A program made the translations under genes and the position numbers. The notes beneath the pieces are model-generated. The model did not search any database, had not been told where the DNA came from, and saw only the letters and a program-made list of their open reading frames with translations. A DNA stretch of 10,474 nt from Spirochaetota bacterium. GTDB lineage: Bacteria > Spirochaetota > Leptospiria > Turneriellales > Turneriellaceae. Location of the stretch: the NCBI GenBank assembly GCA_029561505.1, contig JAKQXK010000132.1:1-10474 (forward strand), written 5' to 3'. This document shows positions 1 through 6,908 of the stretch, piece after piece (position 1 is the stretch's first letter; each line of letters starts with the position of its first letter).

Positions 1-675
1 GAAAAAACCGCCGAGACGGATGTCAAACGCGGCGACTTCTTATACCTGTTCACCTCGGGTGAACGTTTCATGAAATATCTGCGCTCGATTTTGATTGGCG
101 TGCCCCTCTGGTTTGCCGTCGGCATTCTCATTATCTTCTCAAAAGAGTTCGGCGTCGCGCTCGGTGCGACCTTCACCGTAAACCCCGGCTACGCAATCGG
201 CTTTATGTATGGCGGATTATCGCTTGGCGACTTTCTCACGGGCTATCTCAGCCAAAGACTCGGCAGCCGGCGCATGGTTGTGCTTGTCTGCCAAATACTT
301 AATCTGGGGCTCATCACCGTCTACCTGCTCTCACGCGATTTTGGGCCGGTGTATTTTTATACCCTCTGCGTGGTGCTGGGTCTCGCCAACGGCTATTGGG
401 CGGTTTTTGTCACGATTGCTGCAGAACAGTTCGGTACCAATCTGCGCGCGACCGTCGCAACGACGGTACCTAACTTTGTGCGGGGCTCGGTGCCACTCTT
501 GACAACCGCATTCTTGTTTCTTGACAAACAGGTGTTTGCCCACGGTGCCGTGAACAGCGCGCAGGGCATGGTGCCGGCAGCGTTTATCGTCGGCGGGGTC
601 GCGCTGGCCCTCGGTATCTGGGCGATTCTAACGATGCCTGAGACGCACGGCAAAGATCTGAATTATCACGAATAG
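1..675 (+). CDS. MFS transporter, C-terminal part (5' end outside window)
   Basis: The frame is open from base 1 to the TAG at 673-675, giving the last 224 residues of a membrane protein; an internal ATG at 70 is not the start because coding quality continues upstream. About six hydrophobic segments are visible, matching the C-terminal six-helix bundle of the major facilitator superfamily. Between the second and third of these lies GYLSQRLGSRR, which corresponds to the MFS loop motif (GxxxDRxGRR) of the second half. A conserved stretch containing EQFGTNLRAT follows, and the protein ends MPETHGKDLNYHE, like the PET-G tail of sugar- and organic-acid-type MFS porters. The likely role is proton-coupled uptake or export of a small metabolite across the inner membrane; the substrate cannot be read from this half. 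It converges on the methyltransferase gene with only 12 bases between stops. Confidence 0.85.
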   Translation, partial: EKTAETDVKRGDFLYLFTSGERFMKYLRSILIGVPLWFAVGILIIFSKEFGVALGATFTVNPGYAIGFMYGGLSLGDFLTGYLSQRLGSRRMVVLVCQILNLGLITVYLLSRDFGPVYFYTLCVVLGLANGYWAVFVTIAAEQFGTNLRATVATTVPNFVRGSVPLLTTAFLFLDKQVFAHGAVNSAQGMVPAAFIVGGVALALGIWAILTMPETHGKDLNYHE

Positions 676-687
676 CGAAAGAGCTGT

Positions 688-1377
688 TTAGCGCGGTACA
701 GCAGTATAAATGTTCTGGTATGGCAAGAGCGCGCCATTGACAGTTACGGTATAACCAGCATTTCGCAGCTCTTCTTCTATCTGCGCGCGCGCCACCTTAA
801 TGTGCGGGGGTGGCCCGACGGGCAATTCGCCATCTTTGAAATCAATAATCACAAGAAAACCTTTGGCTGAAAGCCCCTGGCGCAGCTGTGAAAAATATTG
901 CACCCGGTCTTCGATATGGTGGTAAACATCAACGCTGACGAGTACGTCAACCTCGCCGGCCTTGAGACCTGCTGAACTGCTGCTGATATGCCGCGCTTCG
1001 AAATTTTTTGCCTGCGCCTGCGTGCTGCCGCGTTTATTCAAGAGCGCAATGAAACGCTCGTCAATGTCGAGAGCGAGCACCCGACCACCGGCTTTAAGAA
1101 ACCTGAATGAAAAATAACCAGAACCAGCGCCCAAATCGGCGAGCGTGAGCTTTGCCAGCGGCTGGTTACGAACCCGCTTCGCCTCGGCCTCAACGAACTG
1201 CACTACGGCTTCGGGCTTCTGCCAGCGATCACGCTCGGGCGAATCAAACGCTGTTACGAGTTCATCAAAACTACGCCGGTGCATGTGATGGTCGGCGTGA
1301 CTTTGCCCCGCAGATGCAGTGGCACATGTTGAAACAAAACAGCTGAGACCGGCAAATATAATTGCACGGGTTTTCAT
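688..1377 (-). CDS. Exported class I SAM-dependent methyltransferase
   Basis: The 229-residue protein starts [17 protein letters not shown] and has a signal-peptide-like N terminus: basic residues, a hydrophobic core and an ASA-G cleavage-like site near residue 23. Cys13 or Cys18 could alternatively be a loose spirochaetal lipobox. A His-rich stretch (HADHHMHRR, 27-35) is followed by [12 protein letters not shown], a sequence typical of a known methyltransferase subgroup. The Rossmann fold follows: motif [12 protein letters not shown] (79-89), an acidic strand end at D104 that would hold the SAM ribose, and VYHHIED (151-157) as in UbiE-like enzymes. SAM methyl transfer is inferred; the substrate is unknown. 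Export is puzzling because SAM is cytoplasmic. The ATG overlaps the tyrS TGA as ATGA, so the two are probably co-translated. Confidence 0.85.
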   Translation of the reverse strand: MKTRAIIFAGLSCFVSTCATASAGQSHADHHMHRRSFDELVTAFDSPERDRWQKPEAVVQFVEAEAKRVRNQPLAKLTLADLGAGSGYFSFRFLKAGGRVLALDIDERFIALLNKRGSTQAQAKNFEARHISSSSAGLKAGEVDVLVSVDVYHHIEDRVQYFSQLRQGLSAKGFLVIIDFKDGELPVGPPPHIKVARAQIEEELRNAGYTVTVNGALLPYQNIYTAVPR

Positions 1378-2627
1378 TCTGCGACCAACTGCACAAATTT
1401 GCGTTTACCTGCGCGCAGAATAAAATTTTCACTCACGGCCATCTTAAAATCGGTCAGTGCCAGCTCACTGCCATCGGCTTCTACCCGATAAATCGATTTT
1501 TGCTCAACCATCCGCCGCGCTTCAGAGTTTGAAGGCGCAAGCCCAGCCTCTTTAATGAGGGCAACCAATTGCGCGCCTTTAGTATAGCGGAATTCAGGTA
1601 TGTCCTGCGGAATGCCGCGATCTTTCGGATTGTGCACTTTGCTCCACTCTTCTGCGGTCGCTGTGGCAATTTCAGCCGAGGTAAAGCGAGCCGTAATTTC
1701 ATGCGCGAGGTCTGATTTCGCCTGTTTCGGGTGCAGGCTGCCATCTGCCAGCCCGGCTTTGATGCGAGAGATATCCTCAATTGACTTATTCGAGAGCAGT
1801 GTATAATAGTTCAGCATGAGTTCGTCGCTGATGCTCATCAGTTTGCCATAGATGTCGGCGGGTGTTTCTTGAATGCCGATGTAGTTACCCAGCGATTTTG
1901 ACATTTTTTTCACGCCGTCGAGCCCCACCAAGAGCGGTGTCATCATGACACACTGCTGCGGCTGGTTGTACTGCGCCTGCAGATCGCGGCCGACGAGCAG
2001 ATTGAACTTCTGGTCGGTGCCGCCGAGTTCGATGTCACTTTTCAGCGCAACCGAATCATAGCCCTGCATCAGCGGATACATAAATTCGACGAGCGAGATC
2101 GGCTGGCCCGCTGCGTAACGCTTTGAAAAATCATCGCGTTCGAGCATACGCGCGACCGTGTACTTGCCGGTCAGATGCAGCATGTCTTCAAGTTTAAGCT
2201 CGTTCAGCCACTTTGAGTTGAACACAATTTCTGTCTTCGCCGGGTCGAGAATCTTGAAAACCTGTTCTTTATAGGTGAGCGCATTCTTTTCGACCTCTTC
2301 ACGAGACAGCACTTTGCGCGTCTCAGATTTGCCCGTAGGGTCGCCGATCATCGCCGTGTAGTCGCCGACAAGAAAAAGTACGTGGTGTCCGAAGTTCTGA
2401 AACTGGCGCAGCTTCTGAATGAGCACCGCATGGCCGAGGTGCAGATCGGGCGCAGTCGGGTCGAAGCCGGCTTTAACCCGCAGTGGCACCTTTTTGTTGT
2501 GGCTATCGAGCAGTTTCTTGCGAAACTCATGAACCGGCAGAACTTCTTCAATACCTCGGGTCAGTTCTTGAAATTGCGATTCAAGCTCTGCGGGTAGCTC
2601 AATTTTATTCTGCGACGCCTCTGCCAT
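1374..2627 (-). CDS. tyrS: Tyrosyl-tRNA synthetase
   Basis: Class I aminoacyl-tRNA synthetase that activates tyrosine with ATP and charges tRNA-Tyr in the cytoplasm. From the ATG at 2627 the protein has 417 residues, normal for the family. Landmarks are the HIGH-type motif HLGH (63-66, in [11 protein letters not shown]), [15 protein letters not shown] (88-102), the tyrosine-site stretch GGTDQKFN (202-209) and KMSKS (241-245). An S4-like RNA-binding domain occupies about 355-417. The [11 protein letters not shown] and [10 protein letters not shown] wording resembles the TyrZ-like branch of bacterial TyrRS. An in-frame ATG at 2672 would add 15 residues and is preceded by AGAGG at good spacing. 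However, that stretch lies inside a degenerate inverted repeat and reads unlike a synthetase N terminus, so 2627 is preferred. It overlaps the downstream methyltransferase gene by 4 bases. Confidence 0.96.
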   Translation of the reverse strand: MAEASQNKIELPAELESQFQELTRGIEEVLPVHEFRKKLLDSHNKKVPLRVKAGFDPTAPDLHLGHAVLIQKLRQFQNFGHHVLFLVGDYTAMIGDPTGKSETRKVLSREEVEKNALTYKEQVFKILDPAKTEIVFNSKWLNELKLEDMLHLTGKYTVARMLERDDFSKRYAAGQPISLVEFMYPLMQGYDSVALKSDIELGGTDQKFNLLVGRDLQAQYNQPQQCVMMTPLLVGLDGVKKMSKSLGNYIGIQETPADIYGKLMSISDELMLNYYTLLSNKSIEDISRIKAGLADGSLHPKQAKSDLAHEITARFTSAEIATATAEEWSKVHNPKDRGIPQDIPEFRYTKGAQLVALIKEAGLAPSNSEARRMVEQKSIYRVEADGSELALTDFKMAVSENFILRAGKRKFVQLVAE

Positions 2628-2642
2628 TCGGCAATTTCTTGC

Positions 2643-2713
2643 CTCAAAGACACAGCGGCGAGCAGAATGCATTACGCGCCTCTGTGCTCTCGGCGTTCTC
2701 TGTGTTTGAACTC
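2643..2713. repeat. Imperfect inverted repeat with CTCTGTG-type arms
   Basis: The gap between the VOC gene and tyrS holds two diverged arms. On the plus strand the left arm begins CTCAAAGACACAGCGGCGAG (2643-2662). The right arm contains CTCTGTGCTCTCGGCG (2680-2695) and TCTCTGTGTTTGA (2697-2709). Reverse-complementing the right arm gives TCAAACACAG and CGCCGAGAGCACAGAG, matching the left arm with gaps; an ATGCAT lies at the centre. Arms rich in ACACAGAG/CTCTGTG are, as far as I recall, a recurrent intergenic palindrome type in many bacterial genomes. I cannot confirm that this copy belongs to such a family. It may form a hairpin in the tyrS leader. Confidence 0.45.
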
Positions 2714-2723
2714 TTTCCCTTAA

Positions 2724-2738
2724 CGGGTTAACGACCCG
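2724..2738 (-). terminator. Weak stem-loop after the VOC gene
   Basis: CGGGT (2724-2728) and ACCCG (2734-2738) are perfect complements around a 5-base loop, a few bases past the VOC-gene stop codon. There is no clear U-tract on the minus strand after it, so this is at most a weak terminator or pause site. Confidence 0.22.
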
Positions 2739-2741
2739 AAA

Positions 2742-3179
2742 TCAACCCCAGTTTTCCATGCGGTCGCGCCGCTCTTGCCTGAAGTTTGTGATCTCGAGCC
2801 TCAAACCATCGGGGTCGGTGAAGAACACCGCGTAATAGTCCGGCGCGTATTCACGGTGATAGGCCGGTATCGACACGGTGATGCCTGCCTTGCGCATCGC
2901 AGCGGCAGCACGGTCGACATCCTCTTCATTATTCACCCTCAGGCAAAAGTGGTGAAGCCCCGCGCTTTCGCTGTTGAAATCGCCTTCGGCGCGCGCCTGG
3001 CGAATCACAATGCCAAAGTGGCGGTTGAAATATTGTACATGAGGATTACTATTGAGATGAAAAGCATTCTTGCGAAAGCCCAGTATTTCGCCGAGCACCG
3101 TGTCGTAATAGGCTTCTGAAATTTCGAGTGACCGCACCGAAAAATAGACATGATCGATACCGATGACTTCTGTAGCCAT
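2742..3179 (-). CDS. VOC superfamily (glyoxalase/dioxygenase-fold) protein
   Basis: The 145-residue single-domain protein matches the vicinal-oxygen-chelate fold with two beta-alpha-beta-beta-beta modules. Module 1 starts IDHVYFSVRSLEISEAYY with His10 at the first metal-ligand position. Module 2 starts LHHFCLRV with His76/His77. The C-terminal signature DYYAVFFTDPDGLRLEI carries Glu129 at the final ligand position, so a divalent-metal site appears intact. Family members include glyoxalase I, epimerases, fosfomycin- and bleomycin-resistance proteins and extradiol dioxygenases. The sequence does not choose among these, and no reaction is assigned. The ATG at 3179 lacks a strong ribosome-binding site. 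It sits 43 bases after the glycosyltransferase stop and 114 bases before tyrS, so co-transcription is possible but not shown. Confidence 0.88.
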   Translation of the reverse strand: MATEVIGIDHVYFSVRSLEISEAYYDTVLGEILGFRKNAFHLNSNPHVQYFNRHFGIVIRQARAEGDFNSESAGLHHFCLRVNNEEDVDRAAAAMRKAGITVSIPAYHREYAPDYYAVFFTDPDGLRLEITNFRQERRDRMENWG

Positions 3180-3222
3180 GGAGCATTGGGCGCTGCGCCA
3201 ACCAATTGTAAACGCGATTTAA

Positions 3223-4251
3223 TCAGGACGCGCAGATGAAGCTGACGCCTTCGCGGTAACCATTATCTGCCAACGATCTACTGATGACTTCGCGCGCCCC
3301 GCGCGACGACACGTAGACGACCACGAACGCTTTTGGCCCGGCAAACATTTCATCAGGTGAGACGACACGCACTCCCTGTATCACCTGCCCGACCCGGCGT
3401 GGGTGCACGTCGATGAATCTGTCGATTCTGATTCCCTGCGCGCTGAGCGCATCGATGCGCCGCCGGGTGCGCCGGCCACCCGACCAGACAGCTACGCTCG
3501 TATACCCGCGCGCGCCAAGCCATGCTGCAAGATATGAAGCCTTATGAGTGTAGAACTTTTCGATGTCGTAACGACTATCGGTGCGCGACGCCCGCGCACC
3601 ATGATCGCGCCACTGCAAGACGGGCGCGGGCACGCTGCTGAAGCGCAGACCTTGCGCGAGCAGGCGCAGCCACAAATCGTAGTCTTCGGGAAAATCACCG
3701 TGACGGTAGGGGTTTGCCAGCATCACCTCGCGCCGCACCATGACCGACGGGTGCGCCACCGGCGATTCAATAAATTGCCTGCATACAAAATCTGCGCTGC
3801 TCTGAATGGTATTCAGCCAATCGACGTAGCGCGCATAACCGGCGTTTTTTTCGGCATCGCCCAAATATGCGACATGGCCCGTGACGACGGCGACATCGCT
3901 ATGGCATTCGAGAAAATCTGCCTGCAACTCAAGCCGCTCGGGCGGCATGAGGTCGTCGGCGTCCATGCGCGCGATGTATAGCCCGCGCGACTGAGATACT
4001 CCATAATTCAACGCTGCGACGATGCCCTTCTCTGGCGATCGCAAGACCTGAATACGATGATCACCTGCAGCGGCGGATTGCAGAATTTCATAGCTACCGT
4101 CGCTGCTTGCATCATCGACGGCAATGAGTTCAAAGTTTGGCAGCGTCTGGCATAATATGCTCGCGAGGGTTTCGCGAAGCCAGGGTTCGGCATTAAAAAC
4201 TGGCATGACGATACTCACCCGGGGTGATTCGTTGCGTAAGGCGGCATGCAC
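3223..4251 (-). CDS. Family 2 glycosyltransferase with C-terminal Rossmann-like domain
   Basis: The 342-residue protein opens with PRVSIVMPVFNAEPWLRETL, the classic GT2 (GT-A) N terminus. VDDASSDGS (45-53) is the nucleotide-sugar-binding segment, RMDADD (95-100) contains the metal-binding DxD, and FPEDYDLWLRL (187-197) carries the expected catalytic acidic residues. After about residue 250 a second domain follows: VAVWSGGRRTRRRI, then IDRFIDVHPRRVG, then RGAREVI and an EGVSFICAS tail. This resembles a Rossmann-like module fused to some GT2 enzymes. The likely role is sugar transfer from a nucleotide-sugar at the inner membrane face during surface polysaccharide or LPS synthesis; donor and acceptor are unknown. 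The start is a GTG at 4251, the first possible start after an in-frame stop; a GGAGG lies rather far upstream, so start confidence is moderate. Divergent from xseB. Confidence 0.88.
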   Translation of the reverse strand: MHAALRNESPRVSIVMPVFNAEPWLRETLASILCQTLPNFELIAVDDASSDGSYEILQSAAAGDHRIQVLRSPEKGIVAALNYGVSQSRGLYIARMDADDLMPPERLELQADFLECHSDVAVVTGHVAYLGDAEKNAGYARYVDWLNTIQSSADFVCRQFIESPVAHPSVMVRREVMLANPYRHGDFPEDYDLWLRLLAQGLRFSSVPAPVLQWRDHGARASRTDSRYDIEKFYTHKASYLAAWLGARGYTSVAVWSGGRRTRRRIDALSAQGIRIDRFIDVHPRRVGQVIQGVRVVSPDEMFAGPKAFVVVYVSSRGAREVISRSLADNGYREGVSFICAS

Positions 4252-4393
4252 GCGCCAGTTTTACCGAGCGCCTCCGGGTGCCAACAGAAGGTCGGTTGGT
4301 CGCTTTCTGTAGTTTGGGAGAAATACCCCCGAAATATCACGCACTAAACGTCCTTTCGCCAACCTGATTGACGCGGCGTTTTTGTGACCAAGT
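4252..4393. promoter_or_regulatory. Divergent intergenic region between the glycosyltransferase and xseB
   Basis: These 142 bases separate two divergent genes and should carry both promoters. For the plus strand a TTGACG at 4368-4373 and TATGCT at 4393-4398 are 19 bases apart, a poor spacing that would put the start point near the xseB ATG. For the minus strand a TTGGCG followed 17 bases later by TGATAT is a weak candidate. Neither is convincing. No obvious operator repeat was seen. Confidence 0.3.
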
Positions 4394-4723
4394 ATGCTCG
4401 CCATGGCCGCCAAAAAGTCAGCATCTGCCCCGCCGGGCGACGGGGTCGCGGCAACCTTACCCGCAAATTTAACGTTTGAAAAGGCGCTCGCCGAACTCGA
4501 AGAGATCACCGAAAAGCTTGAAGACGGTAAAGAATCACTCGAAGAGTCGATGCGGCTCTATGAATACGGCCTTGCTCTGAAAGAATTCTGCGAAGTGAAA
4601 CTCAAAGAAGCCGAAGGCAAATGGCTGATGCTCAAGAAAGCGAAAGACGGCAGCGTCTCGGCGCAAGAGCTGCCCAACGACAAGATTCCCGAACCCAACG
4701 AGCTGCAGGGGCAGATGTTTTGA
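4394..4723 (+). CDS. xseB: Exodeoxyribonuclease VII small subunit
   Basis: The 109-residue protein contains the compact XseB signature FEKALAELEEITEKLEDGKE followed by SLEESMRLYEYGLALKEFCE and LKEAEGK, a helical hairpin that packs on the large subunit XseA. With XseA it forms exonuclease VII, which degrades single-stranded DNA from both ends in the cytoplasm. The low-complexity N terminus (Ala/Ser/Pro rich) and polar tail flank a domain of normal size. ATG 4394 or ATG 4403 (MAAKKSAS) could be the start; neither has a clear ribosome-binding site. It is first in a plus-strand operon, and its TGA overlaps the TTG start of the kdsD-like gene by 4 bases. xseA is not in this window. Confidence 0.93.
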   Translation: MLAMAAKKSASAPPGDGVAATLPANLTFEKALAELEEITEKLEDGKESLEESMRLYEYGLALKEFCEVKLKEAEGKWLMLKKAKDGSVSAQELPNDKIPEPNELQGQMF

Positions 4724-5697
4724 AAAGCGACCTGAAAGCTTCTATCGAAGAAACCTTTCGCGCGGCCGAAACTTCCCTGGCGGCGAACCTTGCAGACACA
4801 AGCTTCGTCGCCCAAGTGGCCGCCGCCGCCGAGGTCTTATCTGAATCAAAGAACCGCATTCTCACCTGCGGAATGGGCAAATCGGGCCTCATAGCACGAA
4901 AAGTCGCTGCAACACTGACATCGACCGGTTCGCCCGCGGTATTTCTTCACCCCGCCGACGCGCTGCACGGAGACATCGGCAACCTGCAGGCGAAAGAAGT
5001 TGTACTGGCCTTTTCTAACTCGGGAGAAACGCGTGAAATCGTCGAACTATTACCTCATATCAAGCGCCTTCAGGGCAAGCTGATCGCCGTCACACAAAAA
5101 GCCGACAGTACCCTCGCGCGCGACGCCGATGCTGCCATCAGCTATTCGATCACGCGCGAAGGTTGTCCGCTAGAACTTGCGCCTATGGCGTCGACGACGA
5201 TGTCGCTGGTGATAGGCGACGCCATCGCAACGGCGCTCATCAAGCTGCGCAAATTCAAACGCGAAGATTTTGGCAAATACCACCCATCAGGTACGCTCGG
5301 CAAAAAATTGCTCACCCGCGTCAAAGATGTGATGCAACCGATCGAAGGCGTGACCATCGCGCGCACCTCGCCCTTCAAGACCTTTTTGCCCAAAATGATC
5401 ACCGCGAACCTCGGCTGCATGGTGATCACTGGCAGCAAGGGCCACCTGCGGGGGATTCTCACCGACGGCGACATAAAGCGGCTGCTTGAATTCTATACCG
5501 CAAGCCCCACGAAACTTTTCAGCGCGACTGCCGGCGACATCATGACCGAAGACCCGATCTTCGTGCGCGATGCGGCGCTCGTTGATGAAGCATTTGCCCT
5601 CATGCAAGAGAAAAATACGTATATACTGCCCGTCGTGAATGCGCAGAAGAAACCCGTAGGGGTTGTGCGCATGCACGACCTCATGGTGACCAAGTAA
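4720..5697 (+). CDS. kdsD: Arabinose-5-phosphate isomerase, KpsF/GutQ/KdsD family
   Basis: Interconverts D-ribulose-5-phosphate and D-arabinose-5-phosphate, the first committed step toward Kdo and so LPS inner core. Starting from TTG at 4720, with AGGGG at 4707-4711 eight bases upstream, the protein is 325 residues, the family's usual length. Any longer frame runs through xseB and is artefactual. An N-terminal SIS domain (about 30-170) has GMGKSG (51-56, Lys54), HPADALHGDIG (77-87), SNSGET (99-104) and CPLELAP (149-155). EDFGKYHPSGTLGKKLL (182-198, His188) is the strongly conserved family stretch. Two CBS repeats follow (about 204-260 and 272-325), with ILTDGDIKRLL and VVRMHDL. The lysine and histidine fit residues considered catalytic in KdsD. 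Coupled to xseB by TTGA; one base precedes the next ATG. kdsD, kpsF and gutQ paralogues cannot be told apart here. Confidence 0.93.
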   Translation: MKSDLKASIEETFRAAETSLAANLADTSFVAQVAAAAEVLSESKNRILTCGMGKSGLIARKVAATLTSTGSPAVFLHPADALHGDIGNLQAKEVVLAFSNSGETREIVELLPHIKRLQGKLIAVTQKADSTLARDADAAISYSITREGCPLELAPMASTTMSLVIGDAIATALIKLRKFKREDFGKYHPSGTLGKKLLTRVKDVMQPIEGVTIARTSPFKTFLPKMITANLGCMVITGSKGHLRGILTDGDIKRLLEFYTASPTKLFSATAGDIMTEDPIFVRDAALVDEAFALMQEKNTYILPVVNAQKKPVGVVRMHDLMVTK

Positions 5698-5698
5698 C

Positions 5699-6517
5699 AT
5701 GTCTGACAACAATACAGCCGCCACATCAAAAATTGAAAAAGCGATACGCAAACTGCAACGCGACCGCATCGTCGTGTTTCGTATCAATGCCCTGACGCGC
5801 ATAGGCCGCGAAGAGCTCATGAATATCTTCGTGCGCATCTTTGACGAATTTCAGCTGAACCCGGCGATGCTCTTCAACCTGTATTCGGCAGTCGTTGAAA
5901 TTATCTTTAATGCGATCAAGGCGAATGCCAAACACGTCATTTTTAAATCTGAAGTACGCATGAAACTGCTGCAACAGCAGTTCGACGACATCGATTCATT
6001 GCTCGAAATCATCTTTCATGAAGAGATGCTGCGCGATTTCATGACGAGGCATATTATTCCCGAAAAGCTGAAAAAACGCGTCAACACGGTGCTGCAGCTG
6101 ACAGAAAAAAAGCGCACCGGGCGGGCCGCGACGCTGACGACCAAAGACATTCAGCAGCTGATGGAGTTCAACAAACTTCTTGAAGAAGAAGAGGTGTTCA
6201 TTCACTTCACCATGGCGATGACCGATGAAAAGATCGTGTTCAACGTGGTGAACGACATACCGATTCTGTCAAAAGACATGGAACGCATTCTACAGAGCCG
6301 CCGTGTGCATCGCAAGCTCTATGATGAGGGCAGGTCAACCGACTATTTCGGCCCCGACTTTATTGACGTGACTGAATCCGCGGGTTTTGGCATCGCTATG
6401 GCAGACGAGATCTATTATGAAATGGCACTCGACCCGCTCGAATTTTTCACGATTTCAGCATCAGATGGCGCGACGCGCGCGGTGATGCATTTTCCCCGAG
6501 CGAAATTTACTCTTTGA
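5699..6517 (+). CDS. Uncharacterised protein with GHKL (HATPase_c)-like features
   Basis: I do not recognise a named family; the 272 residues are soluble and charged with no signal peptide. Three stretches in the right order recall GHKL ATPases such as histidine kinases and anti-sigma kinases. An N-box-like VVEIIFNAIKANAK (65-78) has E67, N71 and K74 at the expected spacing. FNVVNDIPIL (181-190) sits where the G1 box DxGxG would be. SAGFGIAMADEIYY (227-240) resembles the G2 glycine motif, and the final strand TRAVMHFP (259-266) resembles the fold's closing strand. G1 is degenerate, so ATP binding may be weakened or lost. Between N-box and G1 lies a long helical insert (about 85-165) with acidic EEEE. 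It starts one base after the kdsD stop and is surely in that operon. A signalling or regulatory role is only a guess. Confidence 0.8.
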   Translation: MSDNNTAATSKIEKAIRKLQRDRIVVFRINALTRIGREELMNIFVRIFDEFQLNPAMLFNLYSAVVEIIFNAIKANAKHVIFKSEVRMKLLQQQFDDIDSLLEIIFHEEMLRDFMTRHIIPEKLKKRVNTVLQLTEKKRTGRAATLTTKDIQQLMEFNKLLEEEEVFIHFTMAMTDEKIVFNVVNDIPILSKDMERILQSRRVHRKLYDEGRSTDYFGPDFIDVTESAGFGIAMADEIYYEMALDPLEFFTISASDGATRAVMHFPRAKFTL

Positions 6518-6530
6518 TCTAATCCCTTGA

Positions 6531-6878
6531 CGGGAGCTTGCCACCAGGCATAAGCAACATGCTGGCGTTGCCGAGCGAAAAATTGGCGGCGGTGAAGACC
6601 TGCCGCCTGATCAGACAATTACCGCCCGTTTTCACGAAAACGGCACCTGGCTCGAAACAGAAACGGTCATCGGGCCCTACTCAGCGAAAGTGCGGCAGAA
6701 ACTTATGCCGAAGCCCGTCTTTAACGCCTGCAGAAAACTAGCCAAAAAAGCCGGCGCAGAAGACTTCTCTGGTGGTGTGACGATTCGCGATTTGCCGGGC
6801 AAGTACACGGTTGAGGCCACCTGCGGCGAGAAGCGGTTCACCTTCGATAAAAAGGCGAAAGTCTTAAAAGAAGAATAA
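6531..6878 (+). CDS. PepSY-like domain protein, start unresolved, possibly 5'-truncated
   Basis: The frame is open from 6531 (after a TGA at 6528) to the TAA at 6876-6878. From about 6612 it reads like protein: QTITARFHENGTWLETETVI, then FNACRKLAKKAGAEDF, GKYTVEATCGEKRFTFDKKA and KVLKEE. The pattern (strand with FxxNGxWLETE, helix, then strand YTVEAxxGxKRFTFDxxxKVLKEE) resembles PepSY-like/DUF2874 domains, usually periplasmic. In this frame the only standard start is GTG at 6690 (62 residues) or ATG at 6705, which would cut off the first strand. Earlier codons offer only ATT or CTG, and there is no signal peptide. It may be a truncated remnant, a frameshifted gene (a TTG/ATG-initiated frame overlaps at 6538-6741), or a short real protein. 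It follows the GHKL-like gene and converges on argH. Confidence 0.45.
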   Translation, partial: RELATRHKQHAGVAERKIGGGEDLPPDQTITARFHENGTWLETETVIGPYSAKVRQKLMPKPVFNACRKLAKKAGAEDFSGGVTIRDLPGKYTVEATCGEKRFTFDKKAKVLKEE

Positions 6879-6883
6879 CCGCA

Positions 6884-6908
6884 CTGCAGCAGCTCACGCC
6901 TGCTGCAG
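6884..6908. terminator. Inverted repeat at the convergent junction with argH
   Basis: CTGCAGCAG (6884-6892) and CTGCTGCAG (6900-6908) form a perfect 9-bp stem with a 7-base loop, between the PepSY-like frame and argH and overlapping the last argH codons (LLQQ). On the minus strand a T-rich stretch (TTATTCTTCTTTT) follows about six bases later; on the plus strand CAATTT follows. It could serve as a bidirectional terminator, but neither side has a perfect U-tract. Confidence 0.4.

Noticed and set aside
4261..4509. Minus-strand open frame across the glycosyltransferase/xseB gap
   Set aside because: It is antisense to xseB over most of its length, is Ser/Ala/Gly rich and shows no domain; the xseB reading is far stronger.
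5287..5838. Minus-strand 183-codon frame over kdsD and the next gene
   Set aside because: It crosses two strongly supported plus-strand genes and is His/Arg rich without a recognisable fold.
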